DNA from: Lineus longissimus
Lineage: Eukaryota; Nemertea; Pilidiophora; Heteronemertea; Lineidae
DNA length: 64,000 bases
NCBI RefSeq assembly: GCF_910592395.1
Contig: NC_088311.1
Span: 14,632,501-14,696,500 of the forward strand
Direction of reading: 5' to 3'
Shown: piece by piece, positions 10,335 through 20,422 of the stretch
Layout: each line of letters starts with the position of its first letter
Numbering within the stretch: position 1 is the stretch's first letter
The notes under the pieces: generated by a model
Database searches by the model: none
What the model saw: the letters and a program-made list of their open reading frames with translations, nothing else
What the model was told of the DNA's origin: nothing
Program-made: the position numbers and the translations under genes

Positions 10335-10620
10335 TACCGGTGGAAGTCCAGTGGCGAAAGGAGCGAGTTGGTCGCCCGAGGAGGCTCTTAAGGAAGGTCC
10401 GGACCATCCTTAGGAATAAAGGAGATCCTCACCCAAATTGAGGAATTCCTTTCCCGAAAGTCGCATTCTAAAATCGACCCTCCCTTTAGCTAAGGAAGCG
10501 ATTTTAAGGAGACCTTCATGAGGATTTGGAGGTGCATTCTAAAATCCAGTAAGGCCTCCTTGAGATGACAACAATGGGCTAAAGGAGTTCCTCAATTTCG
10601 AGGAGCGTTCTAAAATACCG

Positions 10621-12200
10621 GCCATAGCTCCTACTTTCTGGAATGGCGTTCAGATTTTCTATGCACTGTATACTTTTGGAGTAATCGCCCTGTTTCGGTG
10701 GGTTTTGTTTTTTCAGGGACGCCCTGAATGGAATAAGGCATGTGGTTAGTAAGGTAATGACTGCAGCTGGCTATGCCGAGTACAGTGAAGAACCGGCTCA
10801 TGTTGGCATTCCAAACTTGATTGAGTATACTCTAGAATCACTTTTGTAAGGTCAGTTCATAATAGCCCAGGCATCAACGCCCCATCATGTACACGCCATG
10901 TTTGAGGTAGGCCCCTATTCCATGATTGGCTAACATGTGTATTCAACATGAAGCTCGGTTTGCGAGAACACTTTGAGTCTCAAAGTTTCGAAGATAAGCT
11001 AACTTCTTAGTGACAGAATAGCTTTTGCACCGCTTCGGCAAGGGTTCTGCGTCAATACCAATGATCTCAAGGAGAAGTGTGTAAAGTAGGGCCTTCCTGC
11101 TGGTTTATATAGGCCTGATTTTACAGACAAGATGCTCGAAATAATGAAAGAGACATCTCAGATACCCATATTATCTTATTTTATGTCTTGCCCACCCCCG
11201 AAGTAGAATAGTAAAAAGGGTTGTTGTTTTCGAGAACACCCTGTAAAGGTCACATAATACAAGACGTGATCAGTAGGCCTTGGCACTATTCCTCCATATA
11301 ATAATACGGTTGGGGCAAGGCCTGGAAAATTCTGAACTGTCCTTAGAAAAGTGATTCCAGAGAATATCTTTGGATATCTGCATTCTGCCAGTGTAGCACT
11401 AAAGGACAGGTAAAATTGATTTTGTCTCCAACCGACGTACAGCTAAGTATTGACACGACTCATTTTACAAAGTTTTTACAGAAGACATAATCAAAGAATC
11501 AAACCTCTGCTGTATGAATAATACCAATATTGCATCAATCAATCGAACCCTATGACCCAATTAATCTGATTGGCTGTTTCGAAAGTTTACATTTCAAGTT
11601 GTCATCCATGTGCGAGCCTGCGAACTATTTCGGTAAAGGTGAAATAGTGCCGCCCATTTTCGGATTAAATTCTCTCACAATTAGCTTTTTTGCAAGTGTG
11701 TTAATTTGAAAAAAATACAAATTCGTGGTAACATATTGGACACTTTGAATTTGGTTTGTATGAGTATTTATTGAGGTAGTAGCAAACCGCGTGGAGTGTG
11801 TAAGTTCATAAATAACTCTTGTAAATAACCATCAGCCAGCAACATGTCGGTACTTTTTGAGCAGCTGAGCAGTTCTCCTGACCATTTCCTAGCAAAAATT
11901 ATAAAGGACATAAGAAACTCAGCTTGCCGAATGCAACCGCGGTTGTGTAAATGGGTTACTGGTTATGATAGTCAGTCCACAGATCCAAATGCACATCACC
12001 AGGGGTGTGTGTGGGGGGGGGGTATCGGACCGAACATCCCACGAAAACGAGGCATTATCGGTCAAATCGAGGTATTTTCTGTCGTCTGCTTACTGAAACA
12101 AAAGACACTTTACCTTCGAACAGCAAAGAGCTGAAAGAATGGGACCGCACATCCCAGAATGGGACCAAACATCCAAGCAATGGCGGACGAAAATCATTTT
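10621..12200. other. Non-coding spacer with old repeat fragments
   Basis: No supported gene. Positions 10690-10727 are an inverted match to 171-207. A 96-codon frame at 11844-12134 (starting MSVLFEQLSSSPDHFLAKII) has no recognisable domain. A G-run lies at about 12010-12022. Confidence 0.4.
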
Positions 12201-12320
12201 GATTGTTTTTTGCTGCAGATTTTAGAAGTGCTGACGCCGCACTACTATTGTACAATCAGTTAAATCCACATAACTCAGTAACAACCACAATTAAGTGACT
12301 TCTACCAGCCAAGTGATGAA

Positions 12321-12434
12321 ATGAAGAACTACGAATACCTCTGGATTTTCGTAGGAATGAGTGGTGTAGGGTTTGGGGTTACCATTTTATGGGGTAGATC
12401 GACTATGACTTCGTCAAAAGAGCTTTGCTCTTGA
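12321..12434 (+). CDS. Small Polinton membrane protein beside the ATPase
   Basis: A 37-codon ORF starts MKNYEYLWIFVGMSGVGFGV. One hydrophobic segment spans about residues 7-23, with a charged tail after it. It is clearly related to the 31-codon ORF at 59877-59972 (MEKYEYLWIILGMSALGLGI), which sits in the same place: converging on the 3' end of the ATPase gene. Conservation of sequence and position in two decayed copies argues that it is a real gene. The function is unknown; a role in virion membrane or lysis would be speculation. Confidence 0.7.
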   Translation: MKNYEYLWIFVGMSGVGFGVTILWGRSTMTSSKELCS

Positions 12435-12449
12435 CAACATGGTTGGATT

Positions 12450-13064
12450 AAACATGAATAAAGCCAAAAGGATGTTGCATCCTGATGATTAATTTTGATC
12501 CCTTTTTAACCTTAAGTTCTTCTATGTAATACTGCCTTTTATCTTTAGGGATAACACTATTTTCGTTTAAGGCATCTTTAATAGCCGTTTCATCCTTGTT
12601 AAAAAACAGGAATAAAATCCTGATGTTCTCCCTGAAGTCCTTTACAACTGAACTGTACTTCTGAGAGAGTAATCAAACGGACAGATTATAATGCCTGCAA
12701 GATAAGGCTAAATTACATAACTCTAAAACCTTCTTCTTTGTGTCTCTCAAGTTAGCACAATCATCGATAATCAATAATGTTTTTGATCCTGTGAATGCTA
12801 GAGTAGTAAATTTATTCACAAGGTCCAGGTCGCTTGACACAGCTTGTGAATTAACTAGGTAGACATTATTGTCTGTGTAAATCCATTTCCTGTCGTATTT
12901 CTTATTGTTGAAATATGTTGGACAAAGAATGACTACCCCTTTTCTAAGAGGTCAAGAGGAAAATGTGTCTTACCATAATTTGTCACACCGGAGATGAGCA
13001 TGTTATGTAGTTCGTAAACAAGTAGTTTTTCAAGCTTTGTTTGCATTTCAAGTTTTGCTTGCAT
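12450..13064 (-). pseudogene. Polinton packaging-type ATPase, broken (copy A)
   Basis: Reading the minus strand, an ATG at 13064 begins MQAKLEMQTKLEKLLVYE. The Walker A region (LISGVTNYGKTHF) follows, then sequence parallel to the ATPase at 59295-59875, ending in a segment like KKGSKLIIRMQHP near 12455. Stops and shifts disrupt the frame. Polinton ATPases belong to the FtsK/HerA-like genome-packaging group. The start codon lies only 21 bp from the divergent integrase start at 13086. Confidence 0.75.
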
Positions 13065-13085
13065 TTTAAATATGTTTAGATAGAA

Positions 13086-14797
13086 ATGAATTCAAAAGAT
13101 CAAGGTGGACAAAGTCCAGAGCTCGAACCGGATACTGAAACAGGGCTCAAACAGTATCTTAGAGATTTGTACTACAACCCTGAAAGTCCTGTAGCTTACA
13201 GTTCATTGAGTAAACTGTGGAAACAGGTGAAGGAAGATAAAATGAACTCTTAACAGAAAACAACATAGATTGGTTTTATACATTTTTAAGTAAGAAGGCA
13301 GCAGTGGTAGAAAGATTTAACATAACTTTAAAGGATGATGTGTGGAAGTATTTCACTGCTACGGAGACAGACAAGTGGTTTGTTGTGTTCGAGCAAAGCT
13401 CTCAAGGTCGTTATGACCTGTTAGATGACTTGGTAAGTGCCTACAACACCTCATTTCACTCATAAATAGGTAAGAAACCAGTAGATACTAGAAAGATTGA
13501 AAACAAAGGAGCGGAATGGTACAATGTGACGGAGCGGGGATTTAGGCTATTGCACGGGCCTGGTCACAAATTAGAAAAAGACTGCTGCATGTATAATCAT
13601 TTACATGTATCAAAAATGGACAAGAACAAGAAAAATATATTTACAAAATTAACATTTCACTGCTCAAATCCAACAACTAAAGGTCTGTTCACACGTTACC
13701 AAAGTTCCAAAGCTCCTCCCTCCACTCCGGGCTCCACTCCCTTGGTGTGGTCAATTCCCCACAACAGCTTCTCCACCTGCCACCGGTCTCCCGACACGTA
13801 ACACACGTAACACACGTCTCTCCGAACTCCTCTCCCGTTACCACACGACAACACACGACACAACAGTGTCCGTCCCGACACGCAGTCGGTCCAAGGCTAC
13901 TCCAGTAGCCACCAAGCACGTAGCTGGTTCACAAATTAACGGTCTGGCGACTTCTTGGCCGCATAGCCAACTCACGGTTCGCCGACGCGATGGCAGCCAT
14001 GCCGAGGCGCTCCATCCCGCGGCTGGACGCAAATAAACAGGTGATAACACCACGACTCTCCGACGCACAGCCGGTTCACATTCCACCAGGAATGAAGACC
14101 ACGTTGGTCAAACGGAATTGAGTTCGGCACCTACAATGTACACATTCTCCCTACAGAGGCCAGCCAGGAATTGCCCACACCCAGTCCTGCTCCAACTAAT
14201 GAATCCAAGAGTTATATAAGTCTATATCCATGAGTAATCACACAACGTCCTGAAGTTACCAAAGTCCTATTCAACACACTCAAGCCAAAGGTCTAAATTA
14301 ACATGTAATAATATGACTGAAATACCAGTTACACATTCAGCCTAACCAGGGACAAATTATGACTAAATAAAACCAATAACGCCAACAACTGAGGCCTAAC
14401 ACAAATGCTTGTGAAGCCATTCATCACATACAACCTTTACAGACTTCACCTCAAAGAAACCTTAAGTTATCCAAAGTACAAATTGGGTGACGGTGTAAGA
14501 ATTTCAAAGTATACGTCTATTTTCGGAAAAAAAGGTTACCTTCCCAACTACACTGAGGAAGTATTCCAAATCAAACAGATCATCTTCACTCATCCTATCG
14601 TCTAGAAGCTTGAAGATTATCAAGAGGAGGAAATTCAAGGATTCTTCTACGGACAGGAATTGAGCTACGTTCCTCATCCTGACCAATTTGAGTACAAGAT
14701 CGAGAAGATATTAAGGTACAAGACAAGTAAAGGTAAGAAATACAGATTAGTGAAATGGAAGGGTTACAGTGACAGATTTAATGAATATATATTATGA
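13086..14797 (+). pseudogene. Polinton integrase, split by a solo LTR (copy A)
   Basis: The N-terminal part (13086-13250) reads QYLRDLYYNPESPVAYSS, close to the integrase at 58140-59290. A deletion then joins it to the end of the catalytic region (ERFNITLKDDVWKYFTA). The C-terminal part resumes at 14434 after the LTR and contains YKLGDGVRISKYTSIF and a chromodomain (EYKIEKILRYKTS, YRLVKWKGYSDRFNEY). Retrovirus-type DDE integrases with a C-terminal chromodomain are typical of Polintons. The catalytic core is largely missing here. Confidence 0.82.
13525..14428 (+). mobile_element. Solo LTR (904 bp) inside Polinton integrase
   Basis: The block starts TGTGACGGAGCGG, ends CATTCATCACA and is flanked by the 5-bp direct repeat TACAA (13520-13524 and 14429-14433). 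Removing it and one TACAA restores continuity with the other integrase copy, so the borders are exact. Promoter-like TTATATAAG lies at about 14211-14219 and AATAAA at about 14366. A second copy lies in reverse at 36916-37808. No gag-pol of this family is visible. Confidence 0.88.
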
Positions 14798-15099
14798 GGG
14801 AGACATCCATCATAATAGGTTTTATGCTAAGATGCTCCAGTTTGGCTAGTAGGCCTATCGATCATTTGGGGTCACGTCTGTCATGACTCATACTATCCTA
14901 CTTAGGGGACATCGCCGCGCGTGTCTACCTCATTCGAGAGAAGTAGTTCAAGATTCATGATCACGTTGTCTACAAAATTTCATCTTTAACTTTTGGGGAA
15001 TCTTGGACGTTCTTTCGATTTCGAGGAAGGTTCTTTACGACAGTTAAGTAATCGTATTTATTCGAACCCTTTTCTCCGTATTGGTTTGCGCTGAGCGCA

Positions 15100-15711
15100 A
15101 TGGCTTCTGACCAGAATCACCCCTTTCGGGTTCTTATTTTCGGCCACAGCTATATCGAAAGGCTGCGGAAGTTTTCTGTTTCTGTGCCCCGATTCGGGTT
15201 ATTTCGCCCTGGCATGACTGGGCAGAATTTACAACTGGCCGAGTGTAACGTTGACTTCTGGGGTGTGCCAGGATTAACTTTGGCGCGCATATACAACTCG
15301 GAGGTGTACTGCAATGAGATTCGTGTTTTTTCACCTGATTTGATAATACTTCAGATCGGGGGGAACGATTTGTGTATTTCCTCCTATTCGGCGGATGAAG
15401 TGGCGAGGGATGTTTCTAGATTTGCCTTCGAGTTACACCAACTTGTAAATTGTAGAGTACTGATTTCCCAAATTATTCCAAGGGTTCAGTGTCCTGCCGG
15501 ATACAATGACAAGGTATTTCGGTGCAATGGGCGCCTTGCTCAGCTTTATCCAGTTTATTCACCAGTGTCTCTTTGGAAACATAAGGGGATATGGAACCCT
15601 CAGGATTAGATATACAATACGGATGGAGTCCACTTCAACGACCTGGGGCCCTTCAAATTGTTCAACAGCTATAGGGCTGCAGCAGTATCTGTCTTACGCG
15701 GCCATTGACTT
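15100..15711 (+). pseudogene. SGNH/GDSL-type hydrolase-like ORF of the YR element
   Basis: The frame shows SGNH blocks: the Ser block VLIFGHSYIERL, a Gly block in GVPGLTLARI, and the Gly-Asn block LIILQIGGNDLC. The final Asp-x-x-His block (DGVHFND) lies just downstream in the same frame, beyond a single TAG at 15607-15609. The frame then runs to about 15711. SGNH enzymes are serine esterases or lipases, and related domains have been reported in some retroelements. One nonsense change thus separates the catalytic Ser from the His. Why the element carries it is unknown. Confidence 0.72.
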
Positions 15712-15962
15712 GGTATGATTATATGTTTGCTCTAATTTCAGGTCGCAGGCGTATCAACTGCTAATGTAACGATCGGTAAAATTGTTTGTTTTGCAGTTTT
15801 CAGCCGCACTAGATGGGCATTTCCTACATAAATAGCCTTGCTAGATTGTTTGCGTGGGTGATCTTTTCCCGCTTTCCCTCAAAGGAGGGGGGGGGGCTTA
15901 TTCTCCCCATGGCTCTTTTACATGTAACTGCTCACCCTATGCCTGACGAAAATCTTTGGCTG

Positions 15963-16110
15963 GCTCCTAAGGGGGTCTTTTTGGCCACGCTGCGGTCTTC
16001 GGCTCCTACGAGGGTCTGTTTATTGGCCACACTGTGGTCTTCAGCTCCTAACAGGGTCTTATTGTTTGGCCACTCTAAGGGTCTTCGGCTCCTAACAGGG
16101 TCTTCTTCGG
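15963..16110 (+). repeat. Tandem repeat, ~42-bp unit, four copies
   Basis: Four units start GCTCCTA at 15963, 16002, 16044 and 16088. They repeat the theme GGTCTT ... GGCCAC ... TCTTCGGCTCCTA with small indels. The array lies between the hydrolase-like and gag ORFs of the YR element, probably in its leader region. Confidence 0.7.
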
Positions 16111-16287
16111 CCGTACGTTATAATCGTCGGTCTTGGCCGGAAACGGTCTGCTACTGCACCAGCTTAAATGGTTAACATTCACTTTACCATGGTTTCGGCC
16201 TACTGTCGTTTCCCTGGGCAGGTGATCCATGGCTGGATGTATTTCGATTAGGACAAAGCTTACTGTTCAATTTCTCTTCCAGCATAA

Positions 16288-17455
16288 ATGGACAACACCC
16301 GCCCAAAGACAAGGGGGAATAAAGCGAGGGATGCAGGCAAGAAAGACAAGAAAGGCACTCGTAAACGTTCGTCCGAACAAGGGGATGGGCAGCGTGGAGC
16401 AAAGCGCACTAAACGGGATCAACCGGCTGATAACTATGGCATTGGTAATCAGGACATGACCCAGACATGCAAGGACATGATGGCGAACATGAATCTCATG
16501 ATGACAAACATGAACAAGTTCTTTGCCACGAAGGCACTTTCCCAGGATCCTGTAACTATCGAGGACACGGACGCAGCTGGCGAGGTCGCTGGGGCTGAGG
16601 CCAACGAGGCATCCGAGGACACTGGATTGTTTAGTAAGAACAATGCTGTAACTGATATGGGCAAAGCCCGCTTGAGTAGCTCATTTACTTCGGTTGCTTT
16701 GGCCTTGGACGCACATGTTAAAATAGAACACAAGGAAAAAATTTGGGCTAATGAGTATGTTGACATCGCCAAGTTGTTGAATCCGGCTTCCCAGAAAAAG
16801 CAATCTTTCAAAGTCAATGGCACTGGATGGAGATGAAACACTCACCTTCTCCTTTGGTGTACCCAAAGTTAAGATAACCTCATTTTCGCAATGGCAGTCG
16901 GCTTTCGCCATTTTTCAGTCCATTTACCTTGATAAGTTCCCGGCAGTATCTAAACAGCTCCTCAGTTATGAGGCATCCGTTAAGGATCTTATGGTCAGAG
17001 GGGGTGACTGGATGTTCTACGACGAGGGTTTTCGCCGCAATATGGGCGTGAACCCCCGTCAGTGGGACGAACCTTTGTGGGAGCTCTGGGTCCGGGCCAT
17101 TCACCAAAAGCGCAACAACCCCGCGCAGATGAACCAGCGGCCCTTTCGCCAAGGCAAGAAGGGTCTTTCAGGAGCCAGTACCCGGAAGTTCCCTGCTGGG
17201 ACCTGTTGGAGATACAACGGAGGCAGACCATGTCCCGGATGCAACTTCCCACACAAGTGCTCCGATTGTGGTGGGACACACCCGGCAACCCGATGCGCTG
17301 GCCAGACCCGTAGCACCAGTAACCCTACCCGCCAGCCTCAACTGCAGTCATCCCCTACCTCCTCTGGCCGACCAAAATCCATTGTTACCCTGCCAAACGG
17401 ACCAATGCGGTCCAACCAACTACCCGATGCAAAGCCGGCTGCCAACGCCCATTAA
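16288..17455 (+). pseudogene. YR-element gag-like protein with Cys/His cluster
   Basis: Two frames (16288-16836 and 16817-17455) make one gag-like protein separated by a frameshift near 16820. The N-terminal part is basic (KDKKGTRKRSSEQGDGQRG). The middle contains a conserved helical segment (SFSQWQSAFAIFQSIYLDKF). The C-terminal part has a Cys-rich cluster, CWRYNGGRPCPGCNFPHKC then CSDCGGTHPATRC, typical of DIRS/Ngaro-type gag. It would bind element RNA. Confidence 0.78.
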
Positions 17456-19024
17456 ACCTCAAATACTTGCTAAATACTTACAAGGTTACGACCCAACCCT
17501 GGCGCAATTTCTACTCAATGGCTTTACAGAAGGTTTCTCTCTAGAATATCAGGGTCGTCGCTCAAGCCGCGTCTGTCCTAATTCAACATCAGCTGGCGAG
17601 CACCCTGAGGTAATTGATAGGAAAATTGCATCGGAGCTGAAGGAAGGCCGAATCCTTGGTCCTTTTACTTTCCCCCCTACATCAGATTTCAGAGCATCCC
17701 CGATCGGGGTGGTGCCTAAAAAGGAACCCGGGGATTTTCGTATGATACATAATTTGTCATACCCCCGGGAAGGGAATTCTATCAATAAGGGTATTCCCAA
17801 AGATATCACCAGCGTTCATTATTCCTCCATCTACGATGCTATTTCCTACATTAAAAGACAGGAAAGCCAGGTTTTCCTGTCTAAGTGCGACATCAAGTCT
17901 GCCTTCAGAATTATTCCTGTTGCCCCTGGGGATTACTCTCTTTTGGGCTTCGTGTGGCGCGGGGAATACTACATGGATCGCGTTTTACCCATGGGGGCTA
18001 GTATCTCCTGCTCTCATTTGAGAAGTTCAGTACTGCTATAGAATGGATTTGCCTACACAATTTAGGGTTTTCCGCTATTGTCCACGTGCTAGATGATTTC
18101 CTGATCATTTCCCTTTCGGAAAGTTCCTCTAGGAAGGACCTACAAAAATTCGAAAGATTTTGCGCGGAGGTCGGTATTCCGCTGGCCCCTGAGAAAACGT
18201 TTGGACCCGCTATTGCACTTCCATTTCTTGGCATTACTCTAGATACTGGTAAAATGGAGGCCCGTTTACCTGAGGAAAAAATCACCAAGTTTAAACAAAA
18301 AATTGATTACTTTCTCAGCAAATCCAAAGCCATGTTATATGAATTCTAATCCTTACACGGGTGTTTGAATTTTGCGTGTTCCGTGGTGCTCCCAGGTAGA
18401 GCTTTTTCCAGGCGCTTGATTGATTTAACTGTAGGGTACAAAAACGCATTTCACCATATTCGTATTTCAAGGGAAACTAAAGAGGACCTTTTAGTTTGGC
18501 GTGATTTCCTCGACCATTTTAACGGCAAATCATTCTTCCATGGTGACAACTGGTTATCGAATGCCGAGCTCACACTGTTTACTGACGCTTCAGGAAGCAT
18601 TGGTTTTGGCGCCCTATATAAAACACATTGGTTCTATGGGACTTGGCCTGATACTTGGAAGAAGCTCAACATCGCTACATTAGAATTGTTTCCCATTGTG
18701 TTGGCAGTCTCAATCTGGGGCAAAGATTGGGCTAACCAGAATATTATATTCTTTACCGATAACGAGGCCGTGGTATCTGTTATCAACAAACAAACATCTA
18801 AGGAAAAGCAGGTCATGTCCTTAGTTCGCTCTCTGGTGAAAACATGCCTCTTTCATAACATTGTGGTCAAAGCTAAGCATATTCCCGGCAAAAAGAATGT
18901 TCTAGCTGACATGCTCTCTCGTTTACATATACCTGCATTTCTGAGGCGGGCACCTTGGGCGGATGCAACACCCACGCTTATCCCTCCAAACCTGTACCCG
19001 GATGGATGGAATCTGCGCTCATAG
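17268..19024 (+). pseudogene. YR-element reverse transcriptase and RNase H
   Basis: The frame overlaps the end of gag. RT motifs include SKCDIKSAFRIIPVAP (motif A), VLPMGASISC (motif B) and VLDDFLII (motif C with catalytic DD). RNase H follows: LTLFTDASGSIGFGA, the Glu in NIATLELFPIVLA, FFTDNEAVV and IPGKKNVLADMLSR. A frameshift near 18010 and a TAA at 18347-18349 inactivate it; otherwise the domains are complete. The 3' end overlaps the recombinase gene by about 70 bp. Confidence 0.88.
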
Positions 19025-19896
19025 AATTGCGTGGCAATATGGTTTCATCAGCTACTATGTCTGCTTATCGCAGATCTTGGGATAATTTTTCTCAATTCTA
19101 CAATGACTACATAGGCGGTAACTTAAGCCTACCCATGTCCATACCATGTTTGACTCTCTTCATCGCATTTTTGCATGGGCGGGGGTTTTCTCCCTCCTCC
19201 ATAGCGTCATGCATGTCAGCTATAGCATATTTGCACAAACTTCGTAATCTACCTGATCCGACAAAGTCATTTGTCGCAAGTAAATTAATCTGCGCCGCTA
19301 AGAATTTACGCGCGCAACCAGACATCCGCCTGCCTGTTACCAAAGAAATTCTTCACAAACTGCTGGTTGCGACACCTCGGGTGACTTCATCACACTACAA
19401 GTCAGTTATGTTTCAGACCGCATTGGTTCTTGGCTTCAACGCCTTCCTGAGGATTGGGGAGATGCTTCCTTCGTCTAAATCCCGTGCAGCCAACTGCCTT
19501 CACCTGCACGACCTCATAATCCAATCAGATGGGCTAATACTCTCCTTCCGGAGATTTAAGTCTAGCAATACTCAGGGTTCTCAAACCCTGAGGTTATCGG
19601 CCAAGACAAGCTGCTGCCCTTTAGTGCATACGAGGGAATTTCTGGCTGTCCGGGGTTCAGCACCCGGGTTGCTTTTCTTTTACCCCTGTGGCTCCCCTTT
19701 CCTACGCAGAGAATTCGATAACACGCTTAAGCGTGCTCTCTCCTTTTGTGGTCTCGACTCGTCCCGCTTTAAAGGGCACAGTCTGCGCATCGGGGCAGCA
19801 ACACAGTCTGCTATCGAGGGCAAATCTGATGCTTACATACGGGCAGCAGGCAGGTGGGCGTCTGACGCATTCCGCAAATACATTAGGATCTTATAA
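18955..19896 (+). CDS. Tyrosine recombinase of the YR retrotransposon
   Basis: An uninterrupted 313-residue frame. An N-terminal SAM-like core-binding domain (MSAYRRSWDNFSQFYNDYIG) is followed by the catalytic domain. It shows the first catalytic Arg in FNAFLRIGEML, the His-x-x-Arg box in GHSLRIGAATQSA and the final nucleophile region GRWASDAFRKYIR. It would integrate a circular cDNA without making a TSD. It starts in a different frame from RT-RNase H and overlaps it. This is the only unbroken ORF of the element. Confidence 0.92.
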   Translation: MGGCNTHAYPSKPVPGWMESALIELRGNMVSSATMSAYRRSWDNFSQFYNDYIGGNLSLPMSIPCLTLFIAFLHGRGFSPSSIASCMSAIAYLHKLRNLPDPTKSFVASKLICAAKNLRAQPDIRLPVTKEILHKLLVATPRVTSSHYKSVMFQTALVLGFNAFLRIGEMLPSSKSRAANCLHLHDLIIQSDGLILSFRRFKSSNTQGSQTLRLSAKTSCCPLVHTREFLAVRGSAPGLLFFYPCGSPFLRREFDNTLKRALSFCGLDSSRFKGHSLRIGAATQSAIEGKSDAYIRAAGRWASDAFRKYIRIL

Positions 19897-20345
19897 CTAC
19901 ATGCAGTTTCATGATATTATGATGTATACCGGGTCAGACTGAGGCTGCCCGACTTTGATTATCTCACTGTAACGGTATTTCCCCAGTCAGACTTAGGCTG
20001 CTGGGTTTACGTTAACTGGCTCTATATTATACGTGTTGGAGAGAGCATTCTCTGCCGGTTGTGGGGTGGCCTCAATGACTTTCGGCTTGTGGCGGTACCC
20101 TCTCAACCGTTTCTGCAAATTGTCTATTTTAATATGCTTTTGGTCACATGACCCACAAGTCCAATCTCTATTGTCAACCATGGTCATGTGACGCATTTAG
20201 TTTCATACCCTTGCTAGGGTATCTTATTTCATGTTTTGCAGACAATGCTCTCTCTTGTAATTTGTAAAATAAATATATTCCTCATATCTTGGCCTAATCG
20301 GCCCATAATCAATCTATATAACGTGTTGTGTTAGTCATTCTGAGT
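19897..20345 (+). other. YR-element 3' region with short repeats
   Basis: Two related motifs, TCAGACTGAGGCTGC (about 19933) and TCAGACTTAGGCTGC (about 19986), are direct repeats. GAGAGAGCATT at about 20039 is mirrored by AATGCTCTCTC at about 20247. These may be parts of the split terminal repeats. The right border near 20345 is a guess. Confidence 0.45.
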
Positions 20346-20422
20346 ATCTGGTGCATAAATGGTTACTAGCTTCTGAGATAAAATCGATAAAAACTTAATT
20401 TAAATAACATTTTATCTATTTA

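Larger units (their letters stand above)
7626..10620. mobile_element. PIF/Harbinger DNA transposon with both genes open
   Basis: Exact 20-bp terminal inverted repeats CGGTATTTTAGAACGCTCCT (7626-7645, complement 10601-10620) enclose two convergent genes: a Myb/SANT-like protein (plus) and a HARBI1-like nuclease (minus). This two-gene arrangement is diagnostic of PIF/Harbinger. Subterminal zones (7646-7979 and 10335-10600) carry many repeated motifs. I could not identify the expected 3-bp TSD unambiguously. Confidence 0.9.
12200..14810. mobile_element. Polinton/Maverick fragment A (ATPase and integrase end)
   Basis: The fragment holds, in order, the small membrane ORF (plus), the ATPase (minus) and the integrase (plus), the mirror image of 58.1-60.0 kb. 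Termini are not visible; it passes directly into the YR retrotransposon near 14.8 kb. All large genes are broken, and a solo LTR splits the integrase. Confidence 0.85.
14820..20345 (+). mobile_element. YR retrotransposon (Ngaro/DIRS-like) with SGNH-like ORF
   Basis: Ordered pieces on one strand are SGNH hydrolase-like, gag with Cys/His cluster, RT-RNase H and tyrosine recombinase. RT-RH followed directly by the recombinase, without a methyltransferase domain, is closer to Ngaro than to classical DIRS. I could not resolve the split terminal repeats, so the borders are estimates. Only the recombinase ORF is intact. Confidence 0.88.
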
